Origin: an uncultured bacterium
Lineage (GTDB): Bacteria > Bacillota > Clostridia > Oscillospirales > Oscillospiraceae
Assembly (NCBI GenBank): GCA_947176765.1
Contig: CAMWRX010000009.1
Location: 1-57,917 of the forward strand
Direction of reading: 5' to 3'
Length of the DNA stretch: 57,917 nucleotides
In this document: piece by piece, positions 17,690 through 26,098 of the stretch
Numbering within the stretch: the first letter of the stretch is position 1
Layout of the letters: every line of letters begins with the position of its first letter
The notes under the pieces: model-generated
What the model was told of the DNA's origin: nothing
Seen by the model: the letters and a program-made list of their open reading frames with translations, nothing else
The model's database searches: none
Translations under genes and position numbers: made by a program

Positions 17690-18757
17690 CTATGTCTCCT
17701 CCTTTTCCGGCGTACCGGGGGGCAGTTCGGGCTGACCGAACAGCTTGGACAGTCCGTCCGCCACATAGGACAGCTTGGCGGCCACCTTGGCGTAGTCCAT
17801 CCGGGTGGGGCCCACCACGCCGATGACCCCCTTCATGCCGTCCCCAATGTCGTAGCTTGCCAGCACCACGCTGGTATCCTTCAGCTCGTCGGCCACGTTT
17901 TCCGGGCCGATGAGGATCTTGGTATCGTCGCCGCTCAGGGCGGGCAGAGCCAGCGCCTCAGCCAGGGAGCGGTCCTCCGACAGATAGCTCATCAGCTTCT
18001 GGGCCTTGCCCAAATCCTGGTACTCGGGGTGATCTAGAATGTGGCTGGTGCCGGCGGTGTACACCGCGCTGCGCTCCAGGTCGTCCAGCACCTCCATGGC
18101 AAAGGACACCACCAGGGAGATCAGCCCGTAGGAGCTGCCCGCCGCGTGTTCCGCCACCCGCATCAGCTCCGGGGTGAGCTGATCCAGCGTCTTGCCCACG
18201 AAGGCGGTGTTCAAAAGAGTGGTCAAAAGCTGGAGTTGGGGCTCGCTGAGGTCGGCGGGCAGACGAAACAGCTTGTTTTTGACCACGCTGCTATCCGTCA
18301 TCACCACCGCGATAAAGGATACGGAATCCACCAGGATGAGGTCAAACCGCCGGATGGTGAGCCGCCGCACCCCTTCCGCCATGGCAAAGGCGGGGTAGTT
18401 GGTAAGCTGGGACACCATCCGTCCCGCCTGGTCGATGACCTTGTCCAGCTCCCGCATCTTCAGGTGGAGGGCGTCGTTGATCTGCTTGGTTTCCTCCAGG
18501 CTTAGCCGCTGCTCCTCCATCAGCTCGTTGACATACAGCCGGTAGCCTTGTGGAGAGGGAACCCGTCCGGCGGAGGTATGGGGCTGCTCCAGGTAGCCCA
18601 GCTCCGTCAGCTCGGCCAGCTCGTTGCGGATGGTGGCGGAGGACACCTTCAGGCCCGCCATCGCCGCCAGTGCCTTGGAGCCCACCGGCTCCGCCGTCTG
18701 GATATAGCTTTCCACCACAGCGCGCAAAATTTTCTTCTTGCGTTCGCTCAGCTCCAA
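17690..18757 (-). CDS. hrcA: Heat-inducible transcription repressor HrcA
   Basis: This 355-aa repressor binds CIRCE and needs GroEL for activity in the family. The N-terminal winged helix (ERKKKILRAVVESYIQTAEP, then SSATIRNELAELTELGYLEQ) recognises DNA. PHTSAGRVPSPQGYRLYVN is the family signature, and the C-terminal part is the GAF-like effector domain. TTG 18757 is preferred because GGAGGAGG sits about 5 bases upstream; an upstream in-frame TTG at 18775 lies before that site. It is the first gene of the heat-shock operon and is autoregulated through the CIRCE element directly in front. Confidence 0.96.
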   Translation of the reverse strand: MELSERKKKILRAVVESYIQTAEPVGSKALAAMAGLKVSSATIRNELAELTELGYLEQPHTSAGRVPSPQGYRLYVNELMEEQRLSLEETKQINDALHLKMRELDKVIDQAGRMVSQLTNYPAFAMAEGVRRLTIRRFDLILVDSVSFIAVVMTDSSVVKNKLFRLPADLSEPQLQLLTTLLNTAFVGKTLDQLTPELMRVAEHAAGSSYGLISLVVSFAMEVLDDLERSAVYTAGTSHILDHPEYQDLGKAQKLMSYLSEDRSLAEALALPALSGDDTKILIGPENVADELKDTSVVLASYDIGDGMKGVIGVVGPTRMDYAKVAAKLSYVADGLSKLFGQPELPPGTPEKEET

Positions 18758-18779
18758 GCGGCCTCCTCCTCTCAAGGAT

Positions 18780-18806
18780 TTAGCACTCCGTATCCTCGAG
18801 TGCTAA
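18780..18806. promoter_or_regulatory. CIRCE operator (HrcA binding site)
   Basis: TTAGCACTC, 9 bases, GAGTGCTAA: a perfect match to the canonical CIRCE inverted repeat. It lies between the predicted -10 and the hrcA start, where bound HrcA would block transcription. Confidence 0.98.
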
Positions 18807-18810
18807 CCCT

Positions 18811-18839
18811 AATGTACCACCACCCCCCAAAATTGTCAA
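18811..18839 (-). promoter_or_regulatory. Sigma-A promoter of the hrcA operon
   Basis: On the minus strand TTGACA (18839-18834), 17 bases, TACATT (18816-18811). The transcription start would fall at or in the CIRCE element, the usual arrangement. Confidence 0.75.
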
Positions 18840-19005
18840 TAGTCCAGATGTAAATTAAATGTGAATGGGAGCAGCTCGCCAAAAAATCGCCCAGTTTTCG
18901 CACAGCTCTCCCATGACTGCCAGCGCCCGTTGCCTGTTTCTGTGCGCCGGAGCGGCTTCCGCGCCCAAACCACGGAAAAAATCCCGTCCGGCGGGCAGAC
19001 GGCTC

Positions 19006-19034
19006 TTGAAATACCCGGCCAATCGCGTTATAAT
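19006..19034 (+). promoter_or_regulatory. Sigma-A promoter of the HExxH/CxxC protein gene
   Basis: TTGAAA (19006-19011), 17 bases, TATAAT (19029-19034), about 60 bases before the start codon. This is one of the best sigma-A matches in the window. I see nothing else in the 18,840-19,005 stretch. Confidence 0.75.
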
Positions 19035-19093
19035 GATAATAGTAAATTTTGTCCATCCAGATTGGACAGGGCCGCTCTTCTGAGGTGAGCATG

Positions 19094-19864
19094 ATGTTGA
19101 ACGCAATTTCCGGGTATAACCCCTATTCTACATACGGTGCTTACGGCGCGTCTTACGCAAACCGCGCCGCCCAGGGCGCGGACAAGGCCCAGGGTGCTCA
19201 GCGCTCCCTGGTGATGACCGCCCAAAAGGTTCACCAGCCCGACACCCCCGTCCAGCCCGTCACCCCGGTGCGTCCCGTCAGCTCCCAGGAGGATCCCGCC
19301 CAGGCGGGCCTGCTGCGGTTCGGCTCCGACCCGGCGGAGATGGCGGTGCGGATGCGCATCCAGTCCCCCGGCGACACGGCCCAGCAGGCCGGCGCGGCCC
19401 AGGCCGCTGACGCTGAGAAGGCCCAGATGCCCAAACTGCCCGGCGCAAAGGATGACGAGGGGGCAGCGGAAACCCCTGCCCTTGGCGAGTCCAAGAGCGC
19501 CCAGGAGGTCATGGAGGAGGGCGAGTGCCAGACCTGCAAGGAGCGCAAGTACCAGGACGGCTCGGACGACCCCGGCGTGTCCTTCAAGACCCCCACCCAT
19601 ATCGGACCCGACCAGGCGGCCTCCGCCGTGCGCGGCCATGAGAACGAGCACGTAGTCCGGGAACAGTCCAAAGCCCAGCGGGAGGATCGCAAGGTAGTCA
19701 GCCAGTCCGTCACCTACCACACCGACATCTGCCCGGAGTGCGGCAAGGTGTATGTCTCCGGCGGCACGACCCGCACCATTACCAAGGCCAACAACGACCA
19801 GCAGGCGGATTCGCAGCAGGAACAGGAGCAGGATTCCGGCAAACCCTTCTCCGCCGTGGCGTGA
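19094..19864 (+). CDS. Uncharacterised protein with HExxH and CxxC motifs, SprA-like
   Basis: This 256-aa protein has a low-complexity Ala/Gln/Pro-rich first half (about 1-130) and a compact second half. The latter carries CQTC (C145, C148), the sequence ERKYQDGSDDPGVSF, then VRGHENEHVVREQ, in which H182-E-N-E-H186 is a perfect HExxH, and finally CPEC (C213, C216). The HExxH after a VRxHE pattern resembles the SprA-related putative metalloprotease family, but I cannot confirm this. There is no signal peptide. ATG 19094 has better spacing from AGGTGA than the adjacent ATG 19091. It is a single-gene unit. Confidence 0.7.
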   Translation: MLNAISGYNPYSTYGAYGASYANRAAQGADKAQGAQRSLVMTAQKVHQPDTPVQPVTPVRPVSSQEDPAQAGLLRFGSDPAEMAVRMRIQSPGDTAQQAGAAQAADAEKAQMPKLPGAKDDEGAAETPALGESKSAQEVMEEGECQTCKERKYQDGSDDPGVSFKTPTHIGPDQAASAVRGHENEHVVREQSKAQREDRKVVSQSVTYHTDICPECGKVYVSGGTTRTITKANNDQQADSQQEQEQDSGKPFSAVA

Positions 19865-19876
19865 CCGCAAAAAGAA

Positions 19877-19909
19877 AGAGCTTCGGGAAGATCCCGAAGC
19901 TCTTTTTTT
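19877..19909. terminator. Bidirectional terminator between the HExxH protein and the MATE exporter
   Basis: AGAGCTTCGGGA (19877-19888) and TCCCGAAGCTCT (19892-19903) form a 12-bp stem with a 3-base loop and a T7 tract. The other side is A-rich, so it also serves the convergent MATE gene. Confidence 0.9.
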
Positions 19910-21305
19910 ACGCTTTGGCGGTGGACGCCATTCCCCTGGAGATGGTCTCCAGAGAGGCGATGGGGCTGCGCCGGCGCAGGTAGGCGATGCAGCCCAGGCA
20001 GGCGGGGATGAGGAACAGATCGGCGCAGATCCACGCCGCCGGGGAGGCAAAGCAGGCGGCGGTGTAACCCAGGCCGGGTACGAAGAAGCGTCCCACTACA
20101 GTCCGCGCAATCATCTCCAGCACACCCGCCAGGATGGCAAAGGTGCCGAAGCCCATACCCTGAATGGAGAAGCGCAGGATGTTCACCAGGGCCAGGGGGA
20201 AGAAAAACGCGGTCAGAATGATGATATACCGGGTGGTGAGGGCCAGCAGCAGCTCAAGCTGTGGCTCGTCGGCACTGAGGAACAGCATGGCGCACCGGGG
20301 GGCAAACAGGAGCATCGCCCCAAAGGCCGCGAGGGCGTAGCCCAGCCCCAGCAGAGAGCAGGAGCGCACCCCCTGGGAAAGCCGATCCAGCCGGTTGGCC
20401 CCCACGTTTTGGCCGCAGTAAGTGGCCATGGCCGCGCCCATGGCGTCGAAGGGGCAGGCCAGCAGCTGGTACAGCTTGCCGCCCGTGGCCACCGCCGACA
20501 CGTAGACGCTGCCCAGAGCGTTGACAGAGGTCTGGAGCACAATGGAACCGATGGCGGTGATAGAGTATTGCAGCCCCATAGGCAGGCCCATGGCGCACAG
20601 GCCCTTGCAGGCTGCCCAGTCAGGCTGCCGCTCCTCCCGAGTCACCCGGAGTATGGGGAACTTCTTCACCATATGTCTCAGGCAGGCCGCGCCGGACACC
20701 GCCTGGGACAGCACCGTGGCGATGGCCGCCCCGGCCACCCCGGCGCGGAAAATCAGAATGAAAATCAAATCCAAGCCGATATTCAGCACGGCGGACAGCG
20801 CCAGGAAATACACCGGCGTCCTGCTGTCCCCGAGGGAGCGGATGATGCCGGCCAGCAGATTGTAGAGGAACACCACGGGAATGCCCATAAAGATGATGAA
20901 GATATAGGCGTAGGCATCGTCAAAGAGGTCGGCGGGGGTGTGCATCGCGGCCAGAATATTCCGGCAGAAGATGCCGGTGGTCACCGTCAGCGCCAGGGCA
21001 ATGGCGGCGGACAGATAGGCGGCGTTGGCCACATACCGGCGCATCTGGGGATAGTCCTTGGCGCCCATCCGCTGGGCCACGGGGATGGCGAAGCCGCTGC
21101 ACACGCCCAAGCAGAAGCCGATGATGAAAAAGTTGATGGAGCCGGTGGAGCCTACCGCGCCCAGCGCCTGAGCGCCCAGCAGCTTGCCCACGATCATGGC
21201 ATCCACCATATTATAGAGCTGCTGGAACAGCAGTCCGAACAGGGTGGGCAGGGTAAAGCCCAGAATCAGCCGCATAGGGCTGCCTGTGGTGAGATCTTTG
21301 GTCAT
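19908..21305 (-). CDS. MATE-family multidrug/sodium efflux transporter
   Basis: This 465-aa protein has about twelve hydrophobic segments in two homologous halves. The opening GSPMRLILGFTLPTLFGLLF and QLYNMVDAMIVGKLLGAQAL is the typical MATE N-terminus (P...L...D...VG). The second half has the equivalent MGLPMGLQYSITAIGSIVLQ. These transporters use Na+ or H+ gradients to export cationic compounds; substrates are unknown. ATG 21305 has GGAGGA directly upstream, so the longer in-frame extension is rejected. It is a single-gene unit. Confidence 0.92.
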   Translation of the reverse strand: MTKDLTTGSPMRLILGFTLPTLFGLLFQQLYNMVDAMIVGKLLGAQALGAVGSTGSINFFIIGFCLGVCSGFAIPVAQRMGAKDYPQMRRYVANAAYLSAAIALALTVTTGIFCRNILAAMHTPADLFDDAYAYIFIIFMGIPVVFLYNLLAGIIRSLGDSRTPVYFLALSAVLNIGLDLIFILIFRAGVAGAAIATVLSQAVSGAACLRHMVKKFPILRVTREERQPDWAACKGLCAMGLPMGLQYSITAIGSIVLQTSVNALGSVYVSAVATGGKLYQLLACPFDAMGAAMATYCGQNVGANRLDRLSQGVRSCSLLGLGYALAAFGAMLLFAPRCAMLFLSADEPQLELLLALTTRYIIILTAFFFPLALVNILRFSIQGMGFGTFAILAGVLEMIARTVVGRFFVPGLGYTAACFASPAAWICADLFLIPACLGCIAYLRRRSPIASLETISRGMASTAKA

Positions 21306-21384
21306 AGTAATTTCCTCCTTCCAAGGGGGGTGGGGTGAATAGGATAGCCTCCCTGGGGCACAGTGCCGCCCCAGCTTTCGCACT

Positions 21385-21412
21385 ATTATAGCGGCTTCAG
21401 CGCGGAAAGCAA
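21385..21412 (-). promoter_or_regulatory. Candidate sigma-A promoter for the MATE gene
   Basis: On the minus strand TTGCTT (21412-21407), 16 bases, TATAAT (21390-21385), about 80 bases upstream of the start codon. The rest of the 21,306-21,613 gap holds the PilZ gene terminator and nothing else I can identify. Confidence 0.55.
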
Positions 21413-21525
21413 GAGGATTTTTGAACAATATTTCTTCCGCATTTCCCCTGAATACTGGGAGATTATCAGTCTTAAGAATCCAAATTAGACAAAAATCTCA
21501 TTTTTCCCACTGTTCATTTGTAAAA

Positions 21526-21582
21526 AACAACAAGCAGCCCTGTCCCCCGCGCCGCACGCGGAAGACAGGGCCGCTTGTTGTT
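21526..21582 (-). terminator. Terminator of the SLH/PilZ gene run
   Basis: AACAACAAGC-A-GCCCTGTC (21526-21544) pairs with GACAGGGC-C-GCTTGTTGTT (21564-21582). The 19-base loop itself contains a small GC hairpin. On the minus strand the stem runs into TTTTTTA, a good intrinsic terminator just after the PilZ gene. Confidence 0.85.
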
Positions 21583-21613
21583 CATCTGTTCCGGCCCAAA
21601 GACGCCGGAAATA

Positions 21614-22303
21614 CTAAACACTTTTTCGCTTTCGGATTTCTTCCCGCTGGATGGCAAAGATGGCCTGGAGCAGGCGATCCTGATCCCTGGCGCTCAGCGC
21701 CACAAACTGGCAGCCGTAGCGGACTATACCCTTATTCCATGCCCCGCTTCGGCGGACCAAGCAGTTGAAGCTGAACGTGGGCGCGTCCGCCAAAAGCGGG
21801 ATATCCGTGACCAACAGGAGGTCGCCCTCGGTATAGATTTCCTTACTGCCAAGGAGCATACCCCCGGCGCTGATGTCCAGCACCTGGCAGGGAAACAGTA
21901 CATTGGGCGGGCCGCCCCTGGCAAGGCGCTTGCCGCACTGGGCCATGATCTCCACGCTGATGCTCTGGCGGAAAAAGGCCCGGTGCTCATGGGTAAACGC
22001 GCTGCGCAGCCGGTCCACCTTCCACATCCGCATGGTGCTGCCGCACACTTTCCCCTGGAGTACAACGCTGCCCTGGTCGGTGAAGAACCGCAGCTTGAGA
22101 TCCTTATTGACCAGCACCATGGGCAGCGTATCGTCGTTGGTGTCCCGGATGCACACAGCGCCCTCCTGGATGGTTTCGATCTTGCCCACAAAGAGCAGGC
22201 GGTTTTCCGGCGTCATCACTTCCACCGCCGCGCCCCGGCGCCCGCCGGAGCCAAGCACCTGCTCCAATGGAACCGTCTGGCCTGTCTGGGATGCCGCATT
22301 CAT
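21614..22303 (-). CDS. PilZ-domain c-di-GMP receptor, YcgR-like (first copy)
   Basis: This 229-aa protein has an N-terminal YcgR-like domain (about 10-105) and a C-terminal PilZ domain. The c-di-GMP motif RxxxR is present as HRAFFRQ, and the second motif (D/N)xSxxG as LDISAGGMLLG. YcgR-type proteins slow the flagellar motor or act on other targets when c-di-GMP is high. It follows the 1,222-aa SLH gene by 40 bases on the same strand and is closed by a terminator. GGGGGG precedes ATG 22303. Confidence 0.87.
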   Translation of the reverse strand: MNAASQTGQTVPLEQVLGSGGRRGAAVEVMTPENRLLFVGKIETIQEGAVCIRDTNDDTLPMVLVNKDLKLRFFTDQGSVVLQGKVCGSTMRMWKVDRLRSAFTHEHRAFFRQSISVEIMAQCGKRLARGGPPNVLFPCQVLDISAGGMLLGSKEIYTEGDLLLVTDIPLLADAPTFSFNCLVRRSGAWNKGIVRYGCQFVALSARDQDRLLQAIFAIQREEIRKRKSV

Positions 22304-22343
22304 GCCTCTGCCCCCCTTTCTTGTCTTGCCTCCATGCGGAGCC

Positions 22344-25300
22344 TCACATTGTCAGGACAAAATGCAGAATGACCGCCGCCTCCGCCCGGGTGATGGGGGC
22401 TTTGGGATTCAGTCTGCCGTTGCTGCCCGTCACCGCGCCCATCTGCACCAGGGCGCCTACCGCGTCTCTGGCATAGCTGGACACCAACTGGTAATCGGAA
22501 AACTGGGTCAGGAGCGCGGTGCCGCCGCTGCCCGGGTTTTTCCCCATTTTGATCAGCGTGTTATACACCATCACCATGGCGTCCTCCCGGGTGATGGCGC
22601 TGGCCGGCAGGAAATACCCGCCCGATCCCCGCACAATGCCCAGATATTTGGCGGAGGCCACCGCCGAGGCATAATAAGAGTTCATCGGCACGTCAGGGAA
22701 GCTGTAGGTCCCCGCGGCGGGGAAGCTGAAGCCCCGGCTGAGCATCAGGATAAAGTCGCGCCGCAGGATGTACTGGTTCGGCCCAAAGCGGTTGTTGCCT
22801 ATGCCGTTCACCACGCCGTTCCGGTTCAGATAGTCCACGGCGGAAGCGGCCCAGACGTAGTTGCCCATATCCCGGAAATAGCTGGAGCCGGTAGCCGCCA
22901 CAATGTTAAAGACGATCCGCCCGGTGACCTGCTCCCCGCTGGTACTCACCGCGGTGTAGCCCACCTCCACCTGGCCCGTATACCGGCCCCGGGGGACAAA
23001 GCTGAGCTGACTGATGCTGGGGCTGCTGGATACATAGTACCGGGTGCCGGTGTTGGCCGGGGTCCCGGTGCCCAGCTTGGTATACCCCACATACAGCCGT
23101 CCGGCGGAGGTGGAGGGCAGGTTGTTCAGCGTGATGTAGGACAGCGGATTCCTTGTCAGCCCGCTGCACGCGCTGGACAGGTCAGAAGCGCTGACCTGCA
23201 GGGGGTTGGCGTTGGTACCAGTGTAGGTGATGGTGTTGGGGGTGACCTGGATGACCACTTCGCCCGTAAAGGATACGCCGTTGGTATTGTACCCGGTATA
23301 GGGCAGCGTCACCGTTCCCACATAGCCGGTATTGGCCTGGAAGTAGACGTTGCCGATCAGCACAGTCGAACTCGAGGAGTTGGGGTTGACGCGGTAGCAC
23401 TGGGTGGAGGTAGATACAGTGCCATAGTTGCTGCCGGTCATATAGCGGTAGCGCAGATAGCCCTGAGCGGTGGTGGGCGCCGTGGAGAAGCGCACATAGT
23501 TCAGGCTGGCTCCCGTGGCGTTGATGCAGGCGTTGTTGAAGTCGTTGACGTTGAAGGATACCGTCTTGCCGCTGCTGACGCTGTACCGGAGGCCCGTCCG
23601 GTTGGCCTCGTCCAGGTCGATGTACACCATACCGGTGTACACAGTGCCTCTCGCCCCGTAGCCGGTATAGGGAATGGCCACCTGGCTGGGAGCCGTCGAG
23701 GAGGACACGAAGGACAGCGTGCTCAGGCCGGGCGCGCCGCTGGCATAGTAGCTGGTGTTGGGGCTGGCTATGCCGCCGTAGCTGCCGGCGGCCCAGTAGT
23801 TGACGTACAGCGTGCCCTCGCTGGCAGCGGGCAGAGAGCCAAAGCGCACGTAGGACAGCTGTTCGCCGATGGTGTTATAACAGGCAAGATTGAACGCGCT
23901 GGCGTTAAACGCCACCCGCCCTTCCCGCAGGCCGCTGAAGTGTACGTCGGATAAGCTGTTCCCGCCGTTTTGCTTGGTGACGCTGATGGTCACCACACCG
24001 GAGTAGGTGCCCCCGTTGGCGTCCATCCCCCGGTAGGCGATGGCCACCGAACTGGGACAGGTGCTGGACGGGATGAAGCTGACCCGATCCAGGCTGGGAG
24101 TCCGGGTGCGGTAATACTGGGTGCCGCTGGTGACGGCCTGGCCCGGGTGAGTGGGCCCGTTGTAGTCATACCTCAGCTCGCCCCAGCTTGCCTGGGGCAG
24201 CGTAAAGGTGATATAGTTCAGGCTCCGGCCGCCCTGCTTGCTCTGGCAGATGCGGTTGAAATCGTCCGCCTGGAAGGACAGGGGCTGACCGGCCACAGCG
24301 GTGTAAAATACATCGTTGGCCGCCCCCACCGTCACCCGGATGGTGCCGGAGAAGAACTGGTTGTCAACGGTGCAGCCGGTATAGCTGATGTCGGCGGTGC
24401 CCGAAAACGTATTTTTCGCCACGAAGGACAGGTCGGACAGGGGTGTCTGCCCCAGAGCGGTATTGCCGTGCAGGTAATAGCGATCCATGCTGCCCACGCC
24501 CGCCCCTGTGTCCGCCTCAGAGCGGTGGTTGTCGTGGAGGATGCCCTGGCTGGTGGCCACGGACAGGTTGTTGATGTAGCTCAGCCCGCTGCCGGTGTTA
24601 TACTGGGCGATGGAGTTCAAAACGCTGGAGATGGTGCCGGAAAACTTGACCTGATTGGTTTCCGGGTCGCGTACAGTGGCGGAGGCGGTGGCCAGATTGA
24701 CCGAACTGCCCGCTGTGATCTGCTGGCCCACCTGGATCAGGCCGGAGACGTCCTCCTGTACGGTGACGGTCACCTCAGCGTCGGCGTAACCCACCAGGCC
24801 GGCAGTCACCTTGACAGTGCCCGGCGCACGGGCGGTGAGCTTACCGCTGTTATTAACGGACACGATGGAATCGTTGGAAGAATACCAGATGATGTTGCCA
24901 GTGGCGGTACGCGCGCTGCCAAAGCGATTTACCAGCAGCGTTTCCACGTCGCCCTCCCGCAGGGTGAGCTTGCCGTCCTGAATCGTCCTGATATCGCCCT
25001 GCAGGGTGATACCTGAAACCGTCAGATCCCACCTGCCCTCGGTGTCGCCGGAGGTCACGACGAGCTTGGCCGTGCCCGGGCCCACCACCGTTGCCACGGC
25101 GGAACACCCGGTCTTGTCGATGCTCGCCGGATCCTTGACCACCCGGATGACGGACTGGTCCGGTTGTCCCGTCTTTGGGTCCAGCACCTCCCACTTTACG
25201 CTGTCATAGGTAAAAATCGCTTCCGTAGGATCCGGGACAATGGTCAAACGCTTGGGGGCACTGTCTTCCGTCAGGCCCAGATCCAGCAGGTCGCCGCTGG

Positions 25301-26012
25301 GCACCGGATTTTGCCGCAGATTCAATATGGAGAACCAGCGGGGGCGGATGCCCACCGACACCTTACACGTGGCCGTGATCTCCTTGCCGTCGGCGCCTAT
25401 GATGGGGTCGCCGTTTTTGTCCACCGCCGTGGCGGTGATGGTTGCGCTGGCCCGGCTCCCAGCACTCCCGGCGTCGATGGCGGTGACCAGGCCGTCTTTC
25501 ACAGTGGCCACGCTCTCGTTGTCGCTGCTCCACTTCACCGTCTTGTCGTCGGCGTCAGCGGGGATCACGGTGGCGGTGAGCACAGCCGTTTCGCCCTTGA
25601 TGAGCAGCAGCTCCGTCTGGCTCAGCGTCACACCGGTGACGGGGACAGGCCCCTCGACGGTGACTGAGCAGGCGGCCGTGACCTCCCCGCCGTTCTCATC
25701 CACCACCGTTGCGATGATTGTGGTGGTGGTTCCCGGTGTTTTGCCGCGAACGCCACCACTCTGGTTGATGGTCACCCCTGTTCCATCTTTGCTCCAGACG
25801 ACGTTGGCTGGGTTACCGCTTTGATCGACACATTCCAGCTTTATCAATTCCTGCTCTTTCACAGTGATGGTGGTTCCCGTGACCACTTTCCCGTCCAGCA
25901 TGATTCTGATAGAAGTCGGATTTGCCGCCATGGCGGGCGTAACCGCCATGGACAGCGCCAGAACCCATGCCAGGGCCAGCGCGCTCAGGCGGCGCAATAG
26001 CGTATGCTTCAT
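22344..26012 (-). CDS. Large SLH surface protein with Ig-like domains and five tandem repeats
   Basis: This 1,222-aa secreted protein has a signal peptide ending TPAMA. Roughly four bacterial Ig-like (BIG2-type) domains follow at about 30-420 (for example VTLSQTELLLIKGETAVLTA). Five repeats of about 120 aa occupy roughly 425-1038. Three SLH modules end the protein (YFRDMGNYVWAASAVDYL, FPDVPMNSYYASAVASAKYL, and a third with SSYARDAVGALVQMGAVTG), which should anchor it to cell-wall polymer. The architecture suits an adhesin or S-layer-associated protein. AAAGGAG precedes ATG 26012. No obvious promoter fits between it and the terminator-like hairpin only about 30 bases upstream, so expression may depend on read-through. 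Confidence 0.85.
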   Translation of the reverse strand: MKHTLLRRLSALALAWVLALSMAVTPAMAANPTSIRIMLDGKVVTGTTITVKEQELIKLECVDQSGNPANVVWSKDGTGVTINQSGGVRGKTPGTTTTIIATVVDENGGEVTAACSVTVEGPVPVTGVTLSQTELLLIKGETAVLTATVIPADADDKTVKWSSDNESVATVKDGLVTAIDAGSAGSRASATITATAVDKNGDPIIGADGKEITATCKVSVGIRPRWFSILNLRQNPVPSGDLLDLGLTEDSAPKRLTIVPDPTEAIFTYDSVKWEVLDPKTGQPDQSVIRVVKDPASIDKTGCSAVATVVGPGTAKLVVTSGDTEGRWDLTVSGITLQGDIRTIQDGKLTLREGDVETLLVNRFGSARTATGNIIWYSSNDSIVSVNNSGKLTARAPGTVKVTAGLVGYADAEVTVTVQEDVSGLIQVGQQITAGSSVNLATASATVRDPETNQVKFSGTISSVLNSIAQYNTGSGLSYINNLSVATSQGILHDNHRSEADTGAGVGSMDRYYLHGNTALGQTPLSDLSFVAKNTFSGTADISYTGCTVDNQFFSGTIRVTVGAANDVFYTAVAGQPLSFQADDFNRICQSKQGGRSLNYITFTLPQASWGELRYDYNGPTHPGQAVTSGTQYYRTRTPSLDRVSFIPSSTCPSSVAIAYRGMDANGGTYSGVVTISVTKQNGGNSLSDVHFSGLREGRVAFNASAFNLACYNTIGEQLSYVRFGSLPAASEGTLYVNYWAAGSYGGIASPNTSYYASGAPGLSTLSFVSSSTAPSQVAIPYTGYGARGTVYTGMVYIDLDEANRTGLRYSVSSGKTVSFNVNDFNNACINATGASLNYVRFSTAPTTAQGYLRYRYMTGSNYGTVSTSTQCYRVNPNSSSSTVLIGNVYFQANTGYVGTVTLPYTGYNTNGVSFTGEVVIQVTPNTITYTGTNANPLQVSASDLSSACSGLTRNPLSYITLNNLPSTSAGRLYVGYTKLGTGTPANTGTRYYVSSSPSISQLSFVPRGRYTGQVEVGYTAVSTSGEQVTGRIVFNIVAATGSSYFRDMGNYVWAASAVDYLNRNGVVNGIGNNRFGPNQYILRRDFILMLSRGFSFPAAGTYSFPDVPMNSYYASAVASAKYLGIVRGSGGYFLPASAITREDAMVMVYNTLIKMGKNPGSGGTALLTQFSDYQLVSSYARDAVGALVQMGAVTGSNGRLNPKAPITRAEAAVILHFVLTM
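22897..24735 (-). repeat. Five tandem ~120-residue repeats within the SLH surface protein
   Basis: Five protein repeats share the pattern F..(D/S)(F/L)N.AC, then L.Y(I/V)RF..LP....G.LY..Y, then T.YY....PSLS.LSFV, then G.V.I.YTGY...G..YTG.V.I.V. Examples of the end motif are YTGYGARGTVYTGMVYI and YTGYNTNGVSFTGEVVI. Units start near residues 425, 555, 672, 795 and 920. The copies have diverged at the protein level, so this is an old duplication rather than an unstable DNA repeat. I do not recognise the domain. Confidence 0.75.
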
Positions 26013-26042
26013 GAATCAGGACTCCTTTGCGATTCATTCTTT

Positions 26043-26080
26043 CAAAAAAGGGCGGGAGCGGGCGGGTTCCGCCCGCTCCC
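26043..26080 (-). terminator. Terminator-like hairpin between the two SLH genes
   Basis: GGGAGCGGGCGG (26054-26065) and CCGCCCGCTCCC (26069-26080) form a 12-bp GC stem with a 3-base loop. On the minus strand it is followed by GCCC and six Ts. It lies only 31 bases from the next start codon, so it may act as an attenuator. Confidence 0.8.
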
Positions 26081-26098
26081 GGGGTGTGTGTCTATGCG

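Noticed and set aside
16238-18037. A 599-codon plus-strand frame across dnaK, grpE and hrcA.
   Set aside because: It is antisense to three well-identified heat-shock genes and has the same low-complexity Gly/Leu/His composition as other shadow frames.
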